Both the position numbers and the translations under genes were made by a program. Shown here piece after piece: positions 10,897 through 22,896 of a DNA stretch of 64,000 nucleotides. The DNA comes from Toxorhynchites rutilus septentrionalis (Eukaryota > Arthropoda > Insecta > Diptera > Culicidae), in the NCBI RefSeq assembly GCF_029784135.1, contig NC_073745.1, positions 43,686,021-43,750,020 of the forward strand, given 5' to 3'. The first letter of the stretch is position 1; every line of letters starts with the position of its first letter. Under the pieces are notes generated by a model, which saw nothing but the letters and a program-made list of their open reading frames with translations, was not told the origin of the DNA and searched no databases.

Positions 10897-13570
10897 TTTT
10901 TTTTTTTTTTTTTATTAAATCGTTTATTTTTACAGGCTCAGTTACATAAGTTTAAAGGAGCCAAACTCCTGACTGTATTGTTACAAGTATATATAAACAT
11001 TTTTCCTTAATTCTAATGTTAATGGTGTAGAAAACCGATTACTCGCGGTCTACTCGAGTTTAGAAGGGTGACATATTTTCTTCAGGAAAAGGAAGGGATA
11101 AAAGGATATGTTGACAATGTTCACTCTCACATTCACACTCACATTCATTACACTCAATTCTTAAGCCTATCTTATATCTAAAATGTTTTTACAGTTCACC
11201 TTATTCTATTGTTAATAAGAAGGGATTTGATTTCTCGCGAAGAAAAAGGAAAAGGAGAATATAAGGATATAAGGATAATCAGACACGAAGATCGATAACT
11301 TTTAGGAAGACATATATTTGGGACATGTAATCAAGGTCTAAACCAGCCAACACATCTCTCACCGGCACATTGGGCTGCCTTCCTCTAGCCCGAAGAGAGT
11401 TTTCTAAATTCGATCTGGCAACAAGATACTCCTCGCACGACCAAACAACGTGTTCGACGTCGTGGTAACCTTGGCCGCAGGCACAGATATTGCTGTCGGC
11501 AAGATCAAAACGAAAGAGTAGCGCGTTTAACGAACAGTGATTGGACATGAGTCGGGAGAAGGTGCGAATAAAGTCCCGACTCAAGTCCAGACTTTTGAAC
11601 CATGGTTTGAGGCTAACCTTAGGGATAATTGAGTGGAGCCACCGGCCCAATTCATCTTCGTTCCATTTGCGTTGCCAGTTAACGATGGTATTTTTACGAA
11701 CTAAAGAATAAAATTCATTGAAGGCGATTTGACGCTGATAAATTTCGCCTTCAATTGCACCTACCTTTGCTAATGAGTCAGCCCTCTCATTACCCGGAAT
11801 TGAGCAATGTGAAGGGACCCAGACAAAGGTAATGACATAACAGCGTCTGGATAAAGCACTCAAAATTTCTCGTATTCTCTCAAGGAAGTACGGCGAGTGC
11901 TTTTCCGGCCTCACTGAACGGATAGCTTCAACAGAGCTAAGACTATCTGTTACAATGTAATAGTGTTCAACAGGTCGTGAGGCGACGCTGTCCAGCGCCC
12001 AGTGTATTGCTGCCAATTCAGCAATATACACTGAGCAAGGATACTGAAGACTGTGTGAGGTGCTAAAAAAATTGTTGAACACTCCAAATCCTGTGGACTC
12101 ATTCATAGAGGACCCATCAGTAAAGTACATATTATCACAATTGACACGCCCATACTTTGCTTCGAAAATCGTAGGAACGATCCCCGATCGATGATAATCT
12201 GGAATTCCACGGATATCCTGCTTCATGGACAGATCAAAATGTACAGAGGAATTGATGTAGTCAGGAAAACAAACACGGTTGGGAATATACGAAGAAGGAT
12301 CAACCTGCATGGAGACGAATTCATGATATGAGCTCATGAATCCAGAATGAAAATTTAGCTCGATCAGCTGCTCAAAATTTCCGATCACCAATGGGTTCAT
12401 GACCTTACACCGGATGAGGAACCGAAGAGATAATAAATTGAAGCGATCTTTTAGTGGGAGTAGGCCTGCCAAAACCTCGAGACTCATGGTATGCGTTGAG
12501 GGCATACATCCCAACGCAATACGGAGACAAAGATACTGAATTCGCTCGAGTTTAATGAGGTGTGTTTTGGCAGCTGATTGAAAACAGAAACTGCCATACT
12601 CCATCACTGAGAGAATAGTTGTTCGATACAACATTATAAGATCTTCGGGATGGGCTCCCCACCAGGTGCCGGTAATTGTACGGAGAAAGTTTATTCTTTG
12701 TTGACATTTTTTACTCAGATACCTAATATGGGCCCCCCAAGTACATTTGGAGTCGAACCATACCCCAAGATACTTGAATGACATAGCATGAGTGATCGGT
12801 TTACCCAAAAGTTGAAGCTTTGGTTTTGCTGGTCTATGCTTCCTAGAAAAAACCACCATCTCTGTTTTCTCCGTGGAGAATTCGATCCCTAGCCCAATGG
12901 CCCAGGTTGAAAAATTGTTCAAAGTATCTTGTAAGGGTCCTTGCAGGTCGGATTCGTTTGATCCTACGACAGACACCACTCCATCATCTGCAAGTTGTCT
13001 TAGGCTGCAATTTTGTGTAAGGCAATTGTCGATGTCGCTTACATAGAAGTTGTACAAAAGGGGGCTTAAACATGAGCCCTGGGGGAGGCCCATGTAAGAG
13101 AACCGACTTACTGCCGAATCTCCGTGAGAAAAGTTCAAATGTTTCTCACAAAGCAAGTTATATAACATATTATTCAATAGAGGCGGCAGACCCCGAAAGT
13201 GTAATTTGTCTGACAAAACCTCTATTGAAACAGAATCAAACGCCCCCTTTATGTCCAAGAATACTGAAGCCATTTGTTTTTTTCCGGCGTAAGCCATTTG
13301 AATTTCTGAAGAAAGCAACGCAAGACAATCATTCGTCCCCTTGCCCCTGCGGAACCCATATTGTGTATCTGAGAGTAAGCCATTCGTTTCAACCCAACGA
13401 TCAAGGCGAAACAAGATCATTTTCTCCAACAATTTCCGTATACAAGACAGCATTGCTATTGGGCGGTACGAATTGAAGTCGGACGCGGGCTTTCCGGGTT
13501 TTTTAATAGCTATAACTCGTACTTGTCTCCAATCATCTGGAACAATATTATGCTCCATAAACCGATTGAA
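10897..13570 (-). mobile_element. LINE (I/LOA-like, RT plus RNase H), 5'-truncated
   Basis: A non-LTR retrotransposon copied by target-primed reverse transcription. The 3' end has a poly(A) tail (poly(T) at 10897-10913 on the plus strand), a roughly 380-base 3' UTR, and a 14 bp duplication of AATGTAACGTTTTT on both sides. The 5' end stops inside ORF2 at 13570 with the frame still open, so the endonuclease region and ORF1 are absent, the usual result of incomplete reverse transcription. A second 3' end of the same family lies at 41310-41854 on the plus strand. Confidence 0.9.
11279..13570 (-). CDS. LINE ORF2 fragment: reverse transcriptase and RNase H
   Basis: About 763 codons are open from the truncation point at 13570 (F-N-R-F before the first Met at 13558) to the stop at 11279. 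The reverse transcriptase domain includes NSYRPIAMLS, QYGFRRGKG, LDIKGAFDSV, GLPQGSCLSPLLYNFYVSD and the catalytic LADDGVV. An RNase H domain follows, with D in YFTDGSS, E in YIAELAAIHWAL, D in VTDSLSS and the late VPSHCSIPGNERAD block. A C-terminal C-x-C...H...C region (CACGQGYHDVEHVVWSC) looks like a zinc-binding motif. Having RT and RNase H together places it in the I/LOA group. The AP endonuclease domain is missing, so it cannot retrotranspose alone. The lack of stops suggests a young insertion. Confidence 0.88.
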   Translation of the reverse strand, partial: FNRFMEHNIVPDDWRQVRVIAIKKPGKPASDFNSYRPIAMLSCIRKLLEKMILFRLDRWVETNGLLSDTQYGFRRGKGTNDCLALLSSEIQMAYAGKKQMASVFLDIKGAFDSVSIEVLSDKLHFRGLPPLLNNMLYNLLCEKHLNFSHGDSAVSRFSYMGLPQGSCLSPLLYNFYVSDIDNCLTQNCSLRQLADDGVVSVVGSNESDLQGPLQDTLNNFSTWAIGLGIEFSTEKTEMVVFSRKHRPAKPKLQLLGKPITHAMSFKYLGVWFDSKCTWGAHIRYLSKKCQQRINFLRTITGTWWGAHPEDLIMLYRTTILSVMEYGSFCFQSAAKTHLIKLERIQYLCLRIALGCMPSTHTMSLEVLAGLLPLKDRFNLLSLRFLIRCKVMNPLVIGNFEQLIELNFHSGFMSSYHEFVSMQVDPSSYIPNRVCFPDYINSSVHFDLSMKQDIRGIPDYHRSGIVPTIFEAKYGRVNCDNMYFTDGSSMNESTGFGVFNNFFSTSHSLQYPCSVYIAELAAIHWALDSVASRPVEHYYIVTDSLSSVEAIRSVRPEKHSPYFLERIREILSALSRRCYVITFVWVPSHCSIPGNERADSLAKVGAIEGEIYQRQIAFNEFYSLVRKNTIVNWQRKWNEDELGRWLHSIIPKVSLKPWFKSLDLSRDFIRTFSRLMSNHCSLNALLFRFDLADSNICACGQGYHDVEHVVWSCEEYLVARSNLENSLRARGRQPNVPVRDVLAGLDLDYMSQIYVFLKVIDLRV

Positions 13571-13584
13571 AATGTAACGTTTTT
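13571..13584. repeat. LINE target-site duplication, 5' side
   Basis: AATGTAACGTTTTT matches 10883-10896 exactly and defines the insertion boundary. Confidence 0.85.
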
Positions 13585-13678
13585 GATTTAAACCGTATTA
13601 ATTTGGAAGTCATTTGCTTAGAGGGTCTGAATTACTGATTTCGTAAGTAGTTTGGCAGGGGTAAAAAAAGATCGCATA

Positions 13679-14409
13679 GGGTAAATGATCTTGGTTTGTC
13701 CGATTTGGGGTGTTTTTACGCAACTAGTAAATGCAAATCGATTTTTCTTCATGAAAATCACATATAATCGATACGAGTTTTGGTTTGTTGAAAAGCCCCA
13801 AGTCTCTAGTTGCTAATACTACCATAAGGTGTTGAAATTATTGAATTGTTTATGTATTTTAATGATTTTCCTCAAAGAGGAATTATGATCATGGTTTAAC
13901 CACCTCTGATCATGGTTTATCCAAAAAATTATCATGGTTTGTCCGGCTTTAAAAATCACCATTTTTGAATGAAAACATTTTTTCTCAAAATTTTAATGAA
14001 AACATTTTTTCACAAAATTCTCAAGTAGATGTTGCATTTATCATTGCTTGAGTTTACTGTCATCATATTGATCTATTCGTAATTTAGGTTTTCTTCAGAA
14101 TATTGCGTTTTCTTGGGAGTTTTGAAAGTGTTACCCTCAACTCACTCAACACAGAGAAACTTTATTTCTGCTATACGCGAAGGACACAATGAACAAATTG
14201 CAGCGCGACAAGCGGTTGCCATAGAAATCATGTGGACAAAACAACATTATTGAATTGGACTACTGTAAATCATGGAAAATACAATTTTATTCGTATGTTT
14301 TGAAACATTCGAATACCTGATTTGACAAAGGTGTGCTGAATTAGAACATTAAAAAAAGTGGACAAACCATGATCATATTTTCGACTGGACAAACCAAAAT
14401 CATTCACCT
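13679..14409. mobile_element. MITE with 'TGGTTTGTCC' inverted ends
   Basis: The left end AGGGTAAATGATCTTGG...TTTGTCC (13679) is inverted relative to the right end (reverse strand AAGGTGAATGATTTTGG...TTTGTCC, ending 14409), with TA on both sides (13677-13678 and 14410-14411). Inside, 'atcatggtttgtcc' or close variants occur several times in both orientations (13900, 13917, 13931, 14360). No protein is encoded. Confidence 0.65.
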
Positions 14410-14411
14410 TA

Positions 14412-16750
14412 ATATTTCTTCACGCTCCGTTCATAACAGTTCCATCACAACATGAGTTGATCGATTTGAATTGGAAATGGTGCTTCGGGTCACGGTTCGG
14501 TACAGAATCTCCCCTGTAACTCCTCACCTATTCTATAACTCTATTATATTTGATGCAAGTGAAACAGAAGATAAGAATGAAATTGATGTTGTGGTAAAAA
14601 GTATACGATTTGCTTCGCGGGATTTTTTATTGTTTTATTAATCTATGTAATGTTTACAATCTCAAAGTCTACATTAGAATCTACATTCAACACAAGAAAA
14701 CGTTAACTAATGAAGTATAATAGCTAATTCCTATCGAACAAAAAAAAGATTGTGACCATTCTGCTCGAATACGATTCAAGCTTAAGGTAGCAGTAACGCT
14801 CTTGTTTTCCGGTTCCCAAAACCACTTCACGGAAGCATTCGTATATAAATCAATTTTATGGACTCTCGCCGAAAATATTCTAATTAACTAAAGTTTGCTT
14901 CTCAGCAAGCATCCGGAAACTTTTCGGAAAAATGTGGAAATAATTGTCCGTACCGGCTTCGTCCAGGCGGTGTGCCTTTTCCTGGGAACAAAATTCAAAA
15001 CTTTCGTCGGTGCTAATCTTGGTGAGTGAACGTGGAACTAATACGGATTCACTCTCATCCTGAGTTTAATCATCGCTGAGGAGCTTCGGGAGCGACTCTT
15101 TGAATTTTCTACTCCTACATTTGCACGTGTAAGCGCGTCTCGTTTCTTCTCAGTTTGGTAATGAAGAGAAACAAATGACAATCGAATAAATTACAACACA
15201 AATCCGAACACGTCACATTCCTCCGGATCCCCGGAAGACACTGGAGGAAAGTTGAGAATAAACAAGCCGCTCCCAGCTGATGCATACTTTCTTTCCCAGG
15301 ATCGAAGCGCCGCACCGCACCAGATGCCACTTCTTCCGCTTTTGAGTCGCTATATCAATGGATTAGGGTGGCATCGGAAGAAAGCAAAAAAAAAAACAAC
15401 ATCGAATCCTAATTTCATACGTCTTTCGATGCTTTCACTGCATCCGCGCTCGGGAAGGGCGCCTTTGGAAAAAAATCAAATGTCTGATTTATTTGTGGGC
15501 TATGCAATCGGATTGTAATCAAACAGCTAATTATACACCACATTAAGGGGCTGCCTGTTGTACGAGTCTGGGGTGAAGAGTAACCACCGTAATAAGCGTT
15601 CCTTAGTCGGGCGTATCTGGAGCTCCCGAGAAATTGTGATAATCTGAAATAAACAAGTTTATATTTTTTTCCAAAGTACTTTCTACGTCAAACGGTCACC
15701 CGGTCGTCAACATAATCAATCATCAAGTTTTTCATCCATTTCGTCGTGCATTCGCTCGGTTCGGTAAATCACTTCCATATTCCCTGCAATCGGTCATAAA
15801 ACGAAAACAGCCATATGTCAAAATCGTCCCGAACCCATCTTTATTACATACGAACTTGGGCGGTGTGTTATCTCGCTGCCATCATCTTCTGCACTCGCTC
15901 GATCGTAAATAATGAAAAAGTAACAACACACAAAGTAAGGTGCAGAGCCCAGAGAGGTGTCAAGCTTTGTTCCACTTTTACCGCCCCAAACCGGTACCCA
16001 TAGCCGATGTGTGTTTGTTTTTCTCCCTCTCAGATCGTTATCATTGGCTGTTTATGGACGCTTTTAGAAATTGATGACGCGGGAACCCACAAACAACAGT
16101 CTGAACCGAGCACGACCAAAACAATTCGCATCGTTGTGTTGTCGTATGTCAAAAATTATCACAGGTGTCACCAGTATTCGGCCCTGTCACTGTTATCAGG
16201 CATGATTTAGTTCGCACCGAGACAGATTGGAGCTTCAGAGTTGACGGGGTGCTGATAAGAAGTCCGGGTATGACAAATAGCGGATGGGTTCTGAGCAAAC
16301 AAGAGGAGGGTATCGAGGGGTATGGCTTCATAGCTACTGGGCTTTCTGTCGGGATTAAACCCCAAGAGGTGATTGTCGCTTGTTTGTTGCTTGAGGAAAA
16401 CTCGATGGTCGATCAACGTTCTCTTGTATTGTTACTCGGTAAACGGCAGTGTTTGCGACTGAGATCTACCTTTGCGCGATAACCAGACTAAAATTAACTG
16501 CAAAACCATTTAGGCATATCAAGCCAGGATTATGAAACAAAATAGTCTGTTATACCAATATCTTTTTCTCGAAAAGTCTTCTCGTTCCTAATACAAGTAC
16601 CCGTTTATCCTTGGAAGACAGGGAAAAGCTCCAATTCAATACAGAAATAAATGACCAGTAATAAATGATAAATGACATTGATCCAATGTCCTGGAAAAAA
16701 GGTAATGAAGATGGTAGAGTTTCGAGCGACATGGCATGCGCTGCCATAAC
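14412..16750. other. Unassigned sequence
   Basis: No recognisable coding region, RNA or element ends. Several frames of 60-105 codons occur (for example 15252-15518 and 16165-16482) but show no family motif. Confidence 0.4.
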
Positions 16751-16752
16751 TA

Positions 16753-18051
16753 CAGGGTTTTCCAACTTTAAATTCCAAAAGTAAATTGAAATAAAACACA
16801 CTTAGAATTCGAATTTCGATGAAACTTTTATTTCAAAATAAAAGTTTGATTTATGTCATTATGTGTGAAATACAACATCATTCAAATGTCCACCTAGGGC
16901 TTCCTCGCACACCTTGATCCGGAACAGGTAATTTTCGATGACTTTTCGGCACATATGGGGCGGTATCTCGGTCATAACTTCACGAATGTTGTCTTTCAAA
17001 TGTTGAAGAGTTTGCGGAGAGTTGGCATAGACACGGTCTTTCGCATAACCCCACAAAAAAAAGTCTAGCGGGTTCAAATCGCATGATCTGGACGGCCAAT
17101 TGGCATCACCAAAACGCGAAATTATGCGTCCCTCAAATTTCGTTCGCAATATGGCCATGTTCGGTCGTGTTGTGTGGCACGTGGCGCCGTCCTGCTGAAA
17201 CCACATGTCATCCGTATCCATATATTCAATTTGTGGCAAATCGGTTAACATGCGGCCATAGCGCTCACCATTCACAGTTACCGTCTCGCCGTCCTCATTT
17301 TCAAAGAAATACGGCCCGATGACTCCACCAGACCATAATGCGCACCAAACAGTGACTTTTGGCGGATGCAATGGCCTCTCAACAATCACGTGTGGATTTT
17401 ATGAGCCCCATATACGGAAATTTTGGGTGTTCACATAGCCACCGAGCTCGAAATGTGCCTCATCGCTGAAGAAAATTCGATGCGATAATTCAGCATTTTG
17501 CTGCTGTTGTTCGTTCACCCTATCGACGTATGCCCGACGCATTCCATGGTCACCACGCTCTAATTTATGTACCAGTTGGACTTTATATGGATGTAGGTGC
17601 AAGTCCAAATGCAAAATTCGCCACAATGATGTGTTTGACAAGCCCAATTGCTGAGTACGCCGTGGAATCGAAACATTCGTGTCATCCTCCACACTGGCAG
17701 CAACAGCAGCAATATTTTCGGCCGAACGCACATTACGATGATGCACAGGTTTCACAATATCCGCTACGGATCCAGTTTGTTCGAATTTACGCACTACATT
17801 AGCGATTGTGTGCTCTGTAGGCCGTCCATGACGACCAAAATCCGTCCGTAATGTTCGAAAAACATTTGCCGGTTTTTCATCATTTTTATAGTATAATTTT
17901 ACAAAATTAACACGTTGTGCGATGCTAAAACGATCCATATTGTAAAATGGCAGACATTCAACTAACGATATGACGCTTTGGTTGACAGCTATGTCAAACG
18001 GTTGTCAGCGCAGGGCTGTATACTTTCGGAAGCCCGAAATGGAAAACCCTG
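16753..18051 (-). mobile_element. DD41D mariner-superfamily element, near full length
   Basis: The termini CAGGGTTTTCCA are inverted (left from 16753, right ending 18051), with weaker matching for about 30 bases. TA lies outside each end (16751-16752 and 18052-18053). The total is 1299 bases with one transposase frame between. A smaller relative lies at 51609-52535. Confidence 0.85.
16859..17938 (-). pseudogene. DD41D transposase with a single nonsense codon
   Basis: Start ATG at 17938 and final stop at 16859 give 360 codons in one frame, interrupted only by TAA at 17399-17401. The reading passes straight on in the same frame (N-P-H-V-I-V-E), so one base change, probably GAA to TAA, explains the break. 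The N-terminal half holds helix-turn-helix segments (RHGRPTEHTIANVVRKFEQTG). Catalytic residues are D in FFSDEAHF, D in FQQDGATCHT and D in NPLDFFLWGY, the last two 41 residues apart. The protein would move the element by cut and paste at TA sites. The C-terminus GGHLNDVVFHT is typical of the group. Confidence 0.88.
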
Positions 18052-18089
18052 TATTTCTCAAATAGTCAGTCGTTGTGTTTATATTGGAT

Positions 18090-18560
18090 TGGGGAAAAAG
18101 AAATGTCGTGCTGCCATACAAATGAAACACAAATTTCTAAATTTCTCGAGAATTAATCAAGCAAATGAAACGAAATTTTCCGTGTGGAGGTTTTAGGGTG
18201 CAATAAATGATTCTATGGCGGTTAGATACCCCTCCCCCCTCTCTTAAGGGGGCTGCCATACTAATGAAGCACAAATTTCTGCATTACTCGAGAATTAATC
18301 AAACAATTTTTTTTAAAGATTTGTATCTTACGCTACTGGACAATAAACAAACAAACAAACAAACAAATAAAACCAAATTTGGCATGTGGAGGTTATAGGG
18401 TGCAATAAATGTTTTTACGGTAATGAGACACTTCACCCCCTCTTTAAGAGGGGGCTGCCATACAAATGAAACACTAATTTCTGCATTACTCGCGAATTAA
18501 TCGAGCAAATGAAACCAAATTAGGCATATGCAGGTTTAAGGGTGTAGTAAATGATTACAT
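18090..18560 (+). repeat. Three satellite-like units related to the 45-46.6 kb array
   Basis: Units begin near 18108, 18250 and 18455 with GGCTGCCATACAAATGAAAC or close variants. They continue with 'cgagaattaatcaa', 'ggcatgtggaggtt' and 'agggtgcaataaatg', then a C-rich/G-rich palindromic patch. They are the reverse complement of the array in the Helitron-like element at 44710-46974. The middle unit holds an extra 60 or so bases ending in a (CAAA)n run (18340-18367), so its spacing is longer. Confidence 0.75.
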
Positions 18561-21475
18561 CGAGGATAACAATTGGATATATTGTCCGTTCTGTGATTTA
18601 AAGTTAGCAATTTTTCACCAAAACCCTTACCAATGTTGAGTGATTATTTTCGGCAGATTCTACAGGTCGAAAACCAAACTTTTTTGTGACGATAAAACCT
18701 CCGAATACCATGAGCAAAAGAAACTGACGAAGCCTCATCCATTCTTGTTTAATTTTTAATCAAATTCCATCTCATCGCGGGAAGCCACAGAGGTTAGTTA
18801 GTTCGTGTTTGTTAGCCCTAAGAACTCTCGCACGAAATTCTCCCTGGGAGGGGCTCTGACTTTCTTGCCGACCACCCGCCCGCGCATAGCATTGAACAGT
18901 CGGCTCGAAGTGGTTTAATTCTGCAGCCGCACCGCACGGAAGTGCGAGGAATCATAATTTTCATTATATCCCCTGAACGGCCCCCGGAGAGTGCAAGTGG
19001 ACGACAAAGACGACCCAGGGCAATTGTGAAGCCATTTGAACAAATGGCGTAAGTTTTGGTGGCTCGGTGGAGGCACTACACCGCACGACACTAATCTAAT
19101 CAACCGCCTCCGCAAATTCAGAGAGGGCGAGGTGTACGCTTACCCTCCCGGGCGACCCGGAGGGGTGTGCGGAGGACGCAAGCGGTTAATCATGAAGCGA
19201 TGACAAACGCGCTCTGGGATATGAATGTCATGTTGGGAATGATTATTCGTTGTTACGGAATGCAATCGAGAGTGAGGCGAAGCGCTTCCGTTGGGGGGAA
19301 ACGCCTGTGTCAGTTCTATTTGGGTGGGTTCTGCAAGAATGATAGCGATAAAATTGAAACCTTTCTGGCGTGATATATCAGTTAAAAGTGACAACCTTGT
19401 GCTATGAGCGATTCATCGATGAGCAAACAAACAACAGCACTCATCAAGGTCTGAAAGAAGATAGTCGCAGGAAGGGTGTCTACTTTTAGTTCCACTTGTA
19501 CGTACGAACGGTTGAAATGTGTAAACTAATTACATTGCCATCAATAAACAAGACTGATGAGGAGTGATACTAATAGATAAATAGCTTCGATTGCCCTTTT
19601 CCCCTTCGCCCACCGTCGCAATCCAACGATTTTGAGTTTGTTTGCAAAGGTTGAGCCTGGCAGAACATAAGGCCTCCAAAATCTAACCAAGATCGAATTT
19701 CTTTGTGGGCATTTTCGGCTTCTTCTGCTGCTCCTTATCTCGAACGATTGTGATCTATTAATCGCGGCTTACAATTCGGAAGGTTAGAGAATAAAAAATG
19801 CGAAATAGGAAAGGTTTCGAACTGTAAACGCTCTGTTGGTTGTAATAAATCTTCGATGTTTTGAGGGGGGGAAAGGGAACCGAAGAATGGCAGAATAGAT
19901 TGGAACAGGTAAAGGTATTGACCTGGCTCAAAAGTTTGATGTGATTGATGTGTTTTCGTTTGGTGAAGCTTACGCACGATTGAACCATGGGTTGTAGCAA
20001 CTGTTGACCTAGTTCGCTTTTCTCAAACTTTCGACGATGCCCAGAGCTTCCAGTCAAGACGATTCGAAGTATATCTCCTCTGCCATTGGAATCACATCTT
20101 TCTGAGGGACCATTTATTATGGTTGAAACTTCTCGAACGAAATCGAATATATGCACTCGAAGTTTTGCACAAAAGTCGTCTACCTGCTAACCACCCCATC
20201 ACTGCCCCCGAGCTACCCACAAACATACATCAAGATTAGTTTTCATCTGATCTTGCGTCCCGGCTCCTTTGTCAAGACCCAATCTCGACACAGGTGTGAA
20301 CAATATTATTTATTGAGAATTAAAATTAAAAAACCTTCCTTTTTCTCAACTTTGCCTCCGTTGCTACGCAGCCGTTCTCGTCAGGACCATTCGATGTGAT
20401 CCTTTCTTCACAACCAATAAAAGTGAAACAATCTCTGCCAAGCGTTTCGAGAACACAATCCGAGAGGATTCCCCTTTCTGAAGGCAAGCGGGAACAATGG
20501 ATTTGATTTTGTCGACTTGCATTCCGAGAAATAAATTTTCTCACATCAACTCTATTGTTGTGCTGCTGCCGCTGCTGCTGCTGCTGTTAAGGATTTTTCC
20601 TTGCCATTTCTCAAACACTCAAGTTCCCGATTTTATTTCATCTTTTTTTTTCGCTCTACTCCCAATTCACTTCCTCGCAAGAAAGGAATTGAAGAATTTA
20701 TCTCGATTGTTCGAGCGCAAGGGATTTATTAGGGACCTGTCGTTATTGTGTCGATGAATATGTTGAGCTTGGGGATTGGGACAGGGACCAGGGACCGTTG
20801 TGATTTCGGCTTTCGGTAGTTCTCAAATTCGACAGAGGACAATGGAAGCGTGTGTATACGTGCGTTCGGATAAAAGGTCCCATTCGATAGGACAGCGTAC
20901 GAAGGACCTAATCCGTCTGTTATCCGTGTCAGCAAAACTAATTGAAGCGTGGCGGAATTGGGCATGAATGCGAACGTTTTCTACTTTTTTTTTGTTAAAC
21001 GCTATGCGAAGGCCTTTCTAAGGGCTTACGAATAACTACGTTTTGTTCGGTTGGGATTCACTTGCTTTTTAATAGAACATTGATGTTCACACAGGTTGCG
21101 CTGCGTGAGGATGCATCGATTCTCGAGACTGAACCGTAGCATTGTTGTAGGAGACAATTGGATCAAATTGCACGTGGAAAAGGAACGTTCGTGACATGAT
21201 TTGATCGATATCTTACATCTTCAGATAATATCGTTTTAATAAGGTGGTTTCTATGACGTTCATTCAGATAACATTCCTTCAAAAGATCCTGAAACATATG
21301 AACAAAAATTCCGGACCAGGAAAAACTTGAAACACTTACAAAACAACAAGGAATGCTCTTTTTATCGGGATACTTATTTGCTGTAGTGATAGTATATTTA
21401 AGTCACTTTTATTGAAAGGACGTGCGTCACAATCACACACACACACAAGGCGGTATCATTCAAACGTCGTTTTTT
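18561..21475. other. Unassigned sequence with a GC-richer patch
   Basis: 18780-19200 and 20780-20960 are richer in GC than most of the window and could hold regulatory or decayed exon sequence, but no frame has recognisable motifs. A CTG/CCG run lies at 20558-20588. No element ends were found. Confidence 0.35.
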
Positions 21476-22716
21476 CCCGAGACATACGTTTAGCCGCAGG
21501 GCATAAAAATCAGGGTTTCGCATAATCACCAAGCCTTTATCTGTCTTTTTTGAAAAAATACTTGGAAATATTCAATTTACAAGGTAAATATTAGATGTGC
21601 AACGTAAGAAGTTGGTCAGATTAGTGATCTACGTAGAATTTGAAGGAATAACGAAAGGTATTCTATTGACGGAAGAGGAACGGGCAATAATAAAGATATT
21701 CAGTGAACAAAAATTTTCTAATCACTCGATCGTAACAAAAATTGGTCGATCTGAGAAAGTGATACGGAATTTCTTTAAATAGTGCCTGAAATATGGGATA
21801 TAACGACCAACAAATGGGAAAGTATAAATTCACGAATTCACGGTCGAATAAGACACGAAGCAACCAAGAAACGATGTCCTGCTCATACATTAAGGCAGAA
21901 TCGGTTGTTCTAGTAACGAAGAGGCATATTGCGCGCATCTTGAATGAGTCACCAAACATCATGTGAAAGAAACTTCAAGGGAAGCCGAAACTGACCGCCA
22001 CCCAAAAGCAGAACCATCTCATTTTCGCCCGGCAATACATGGAATGGAAACTAGAATGAAGAAATGTTGTATTTTCCGGCGAAAAAAGTTCAATTTGGAT
22101 GGTCCGTACTGTTACAGTTACTATTGGTACAATTTAAGTCGACGAAATGTCGTGAGATCGAAGCGAAACTTTGGGGGAGGAAGTTTGACAGTGTGGGGAG
22201 CCGTTCCTATCACAGCAAACTTCCCATTTGTTTCATTTTCAGCCGAATGAACTCCAAAAAGTATCTTCAATTGCTGGAGGACGTTTTGATTGGCCATATT
22301 GAGAATAACGCTATCGAGGATATCGTTTTTTCAGCAAGATAATGCATAGATCCACGTTTCCAAGCAATCGAAGGCATGGTTTGCTGAGAAGGACATTGCG
22401 CTTCTTGAATGACCTGCTTGCAGTCGATTGCAATCCCATAGAGAATCTATGGAGAATCTTGGCCGAGATGGTATATGCAAACGGATGACAATTTGACAAC
22501 ATTTCCAGTCTCAAGGCAGTAATTCAGGAGTGTTGGGCTATAATCAATATGGCAACACTTTAAAAGCTGTCTGACTCGATGCCAAAACGAGTTTTCAAAG
22601 TGATCCGAAATGGAGGTGGACATACTAAACATTAGCTACCGATTGGACTCGAAATTTGCCGCATAAATTTTCTTTTATTGAAATTTTAGGATGCGGCTAA
22701 ACGAATGTCCACCCTG
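21476..22716 (+). mobile_element. Tc3-like element, heavily decayed
   Basis: The left end, with ACGTTTAGCCGCAG at 21486-21499, is inverted relative to the right end, with TGCGGCTAAACG at 22692-22703 and 'aatgtccaccctg' after it. The interior carries a transposase relic in the plus orientation. The outer left bases have diverged. Confidence 0.7.
21621..22634 (+). pseudogene. Tc3-like transposase relic
   Basis: Pieces in different frames follow the order of Tc1/Tc3 transposases. First come helix-turn-helix-like stretches (LLTEEERAIIKIFSEQKFSN, then GRSEKVIRNFF). The catalytic domain follows: KKFNLDGPYCYSYYWYNL, FGGGSLTVWGA, a QDNA block near 22337, and NPIENLWRILAEMVYANG near 22432-22485. The end reads DSMPKRVFKVIRNGGGHTK, to a stop at about 22632. 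Many stops and frameshifts make it inactive. Order and motifs leave little doubt about the superfamily; the finer family is a guess. Confidence 0.75.
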
Positions 22717-22896
22717 ATTCCACATATTTCAATTACTTAGAAAACAAAAAGTGAATTTATACTTTTTTTTAAATGACTTCGATGAAAACAAACGATAATA
22801 GTATTTTATGAACAAAACTGTACAAATAACTGGCTTATTTATAAAAATATTGAGAAAAAATAGGGTGCGGCTAAACGAATGTCTACCACTGTATTG
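22717..22896. repeat. Second right-end copy of the Tc3-like TIR
   Basis: GTGCGGCTAAACGAATGTC at 22865-22883, followed by 'taccactgta', repeats the right terminus found at 22691-22716 in the same orientation, 174 bases downstream. The DNA between is AT-rich. It may be the end of an older element into which the first one inserted. Confidence 0.55.

Noticed and set aside
12960..12990. LADD in the LINE reverse transcriptase as an inactivating change
   Set aside because: Both catalytic aspartates are present and the residue before ADD varies among non-LTR families, so I do not treat it as a lesion.
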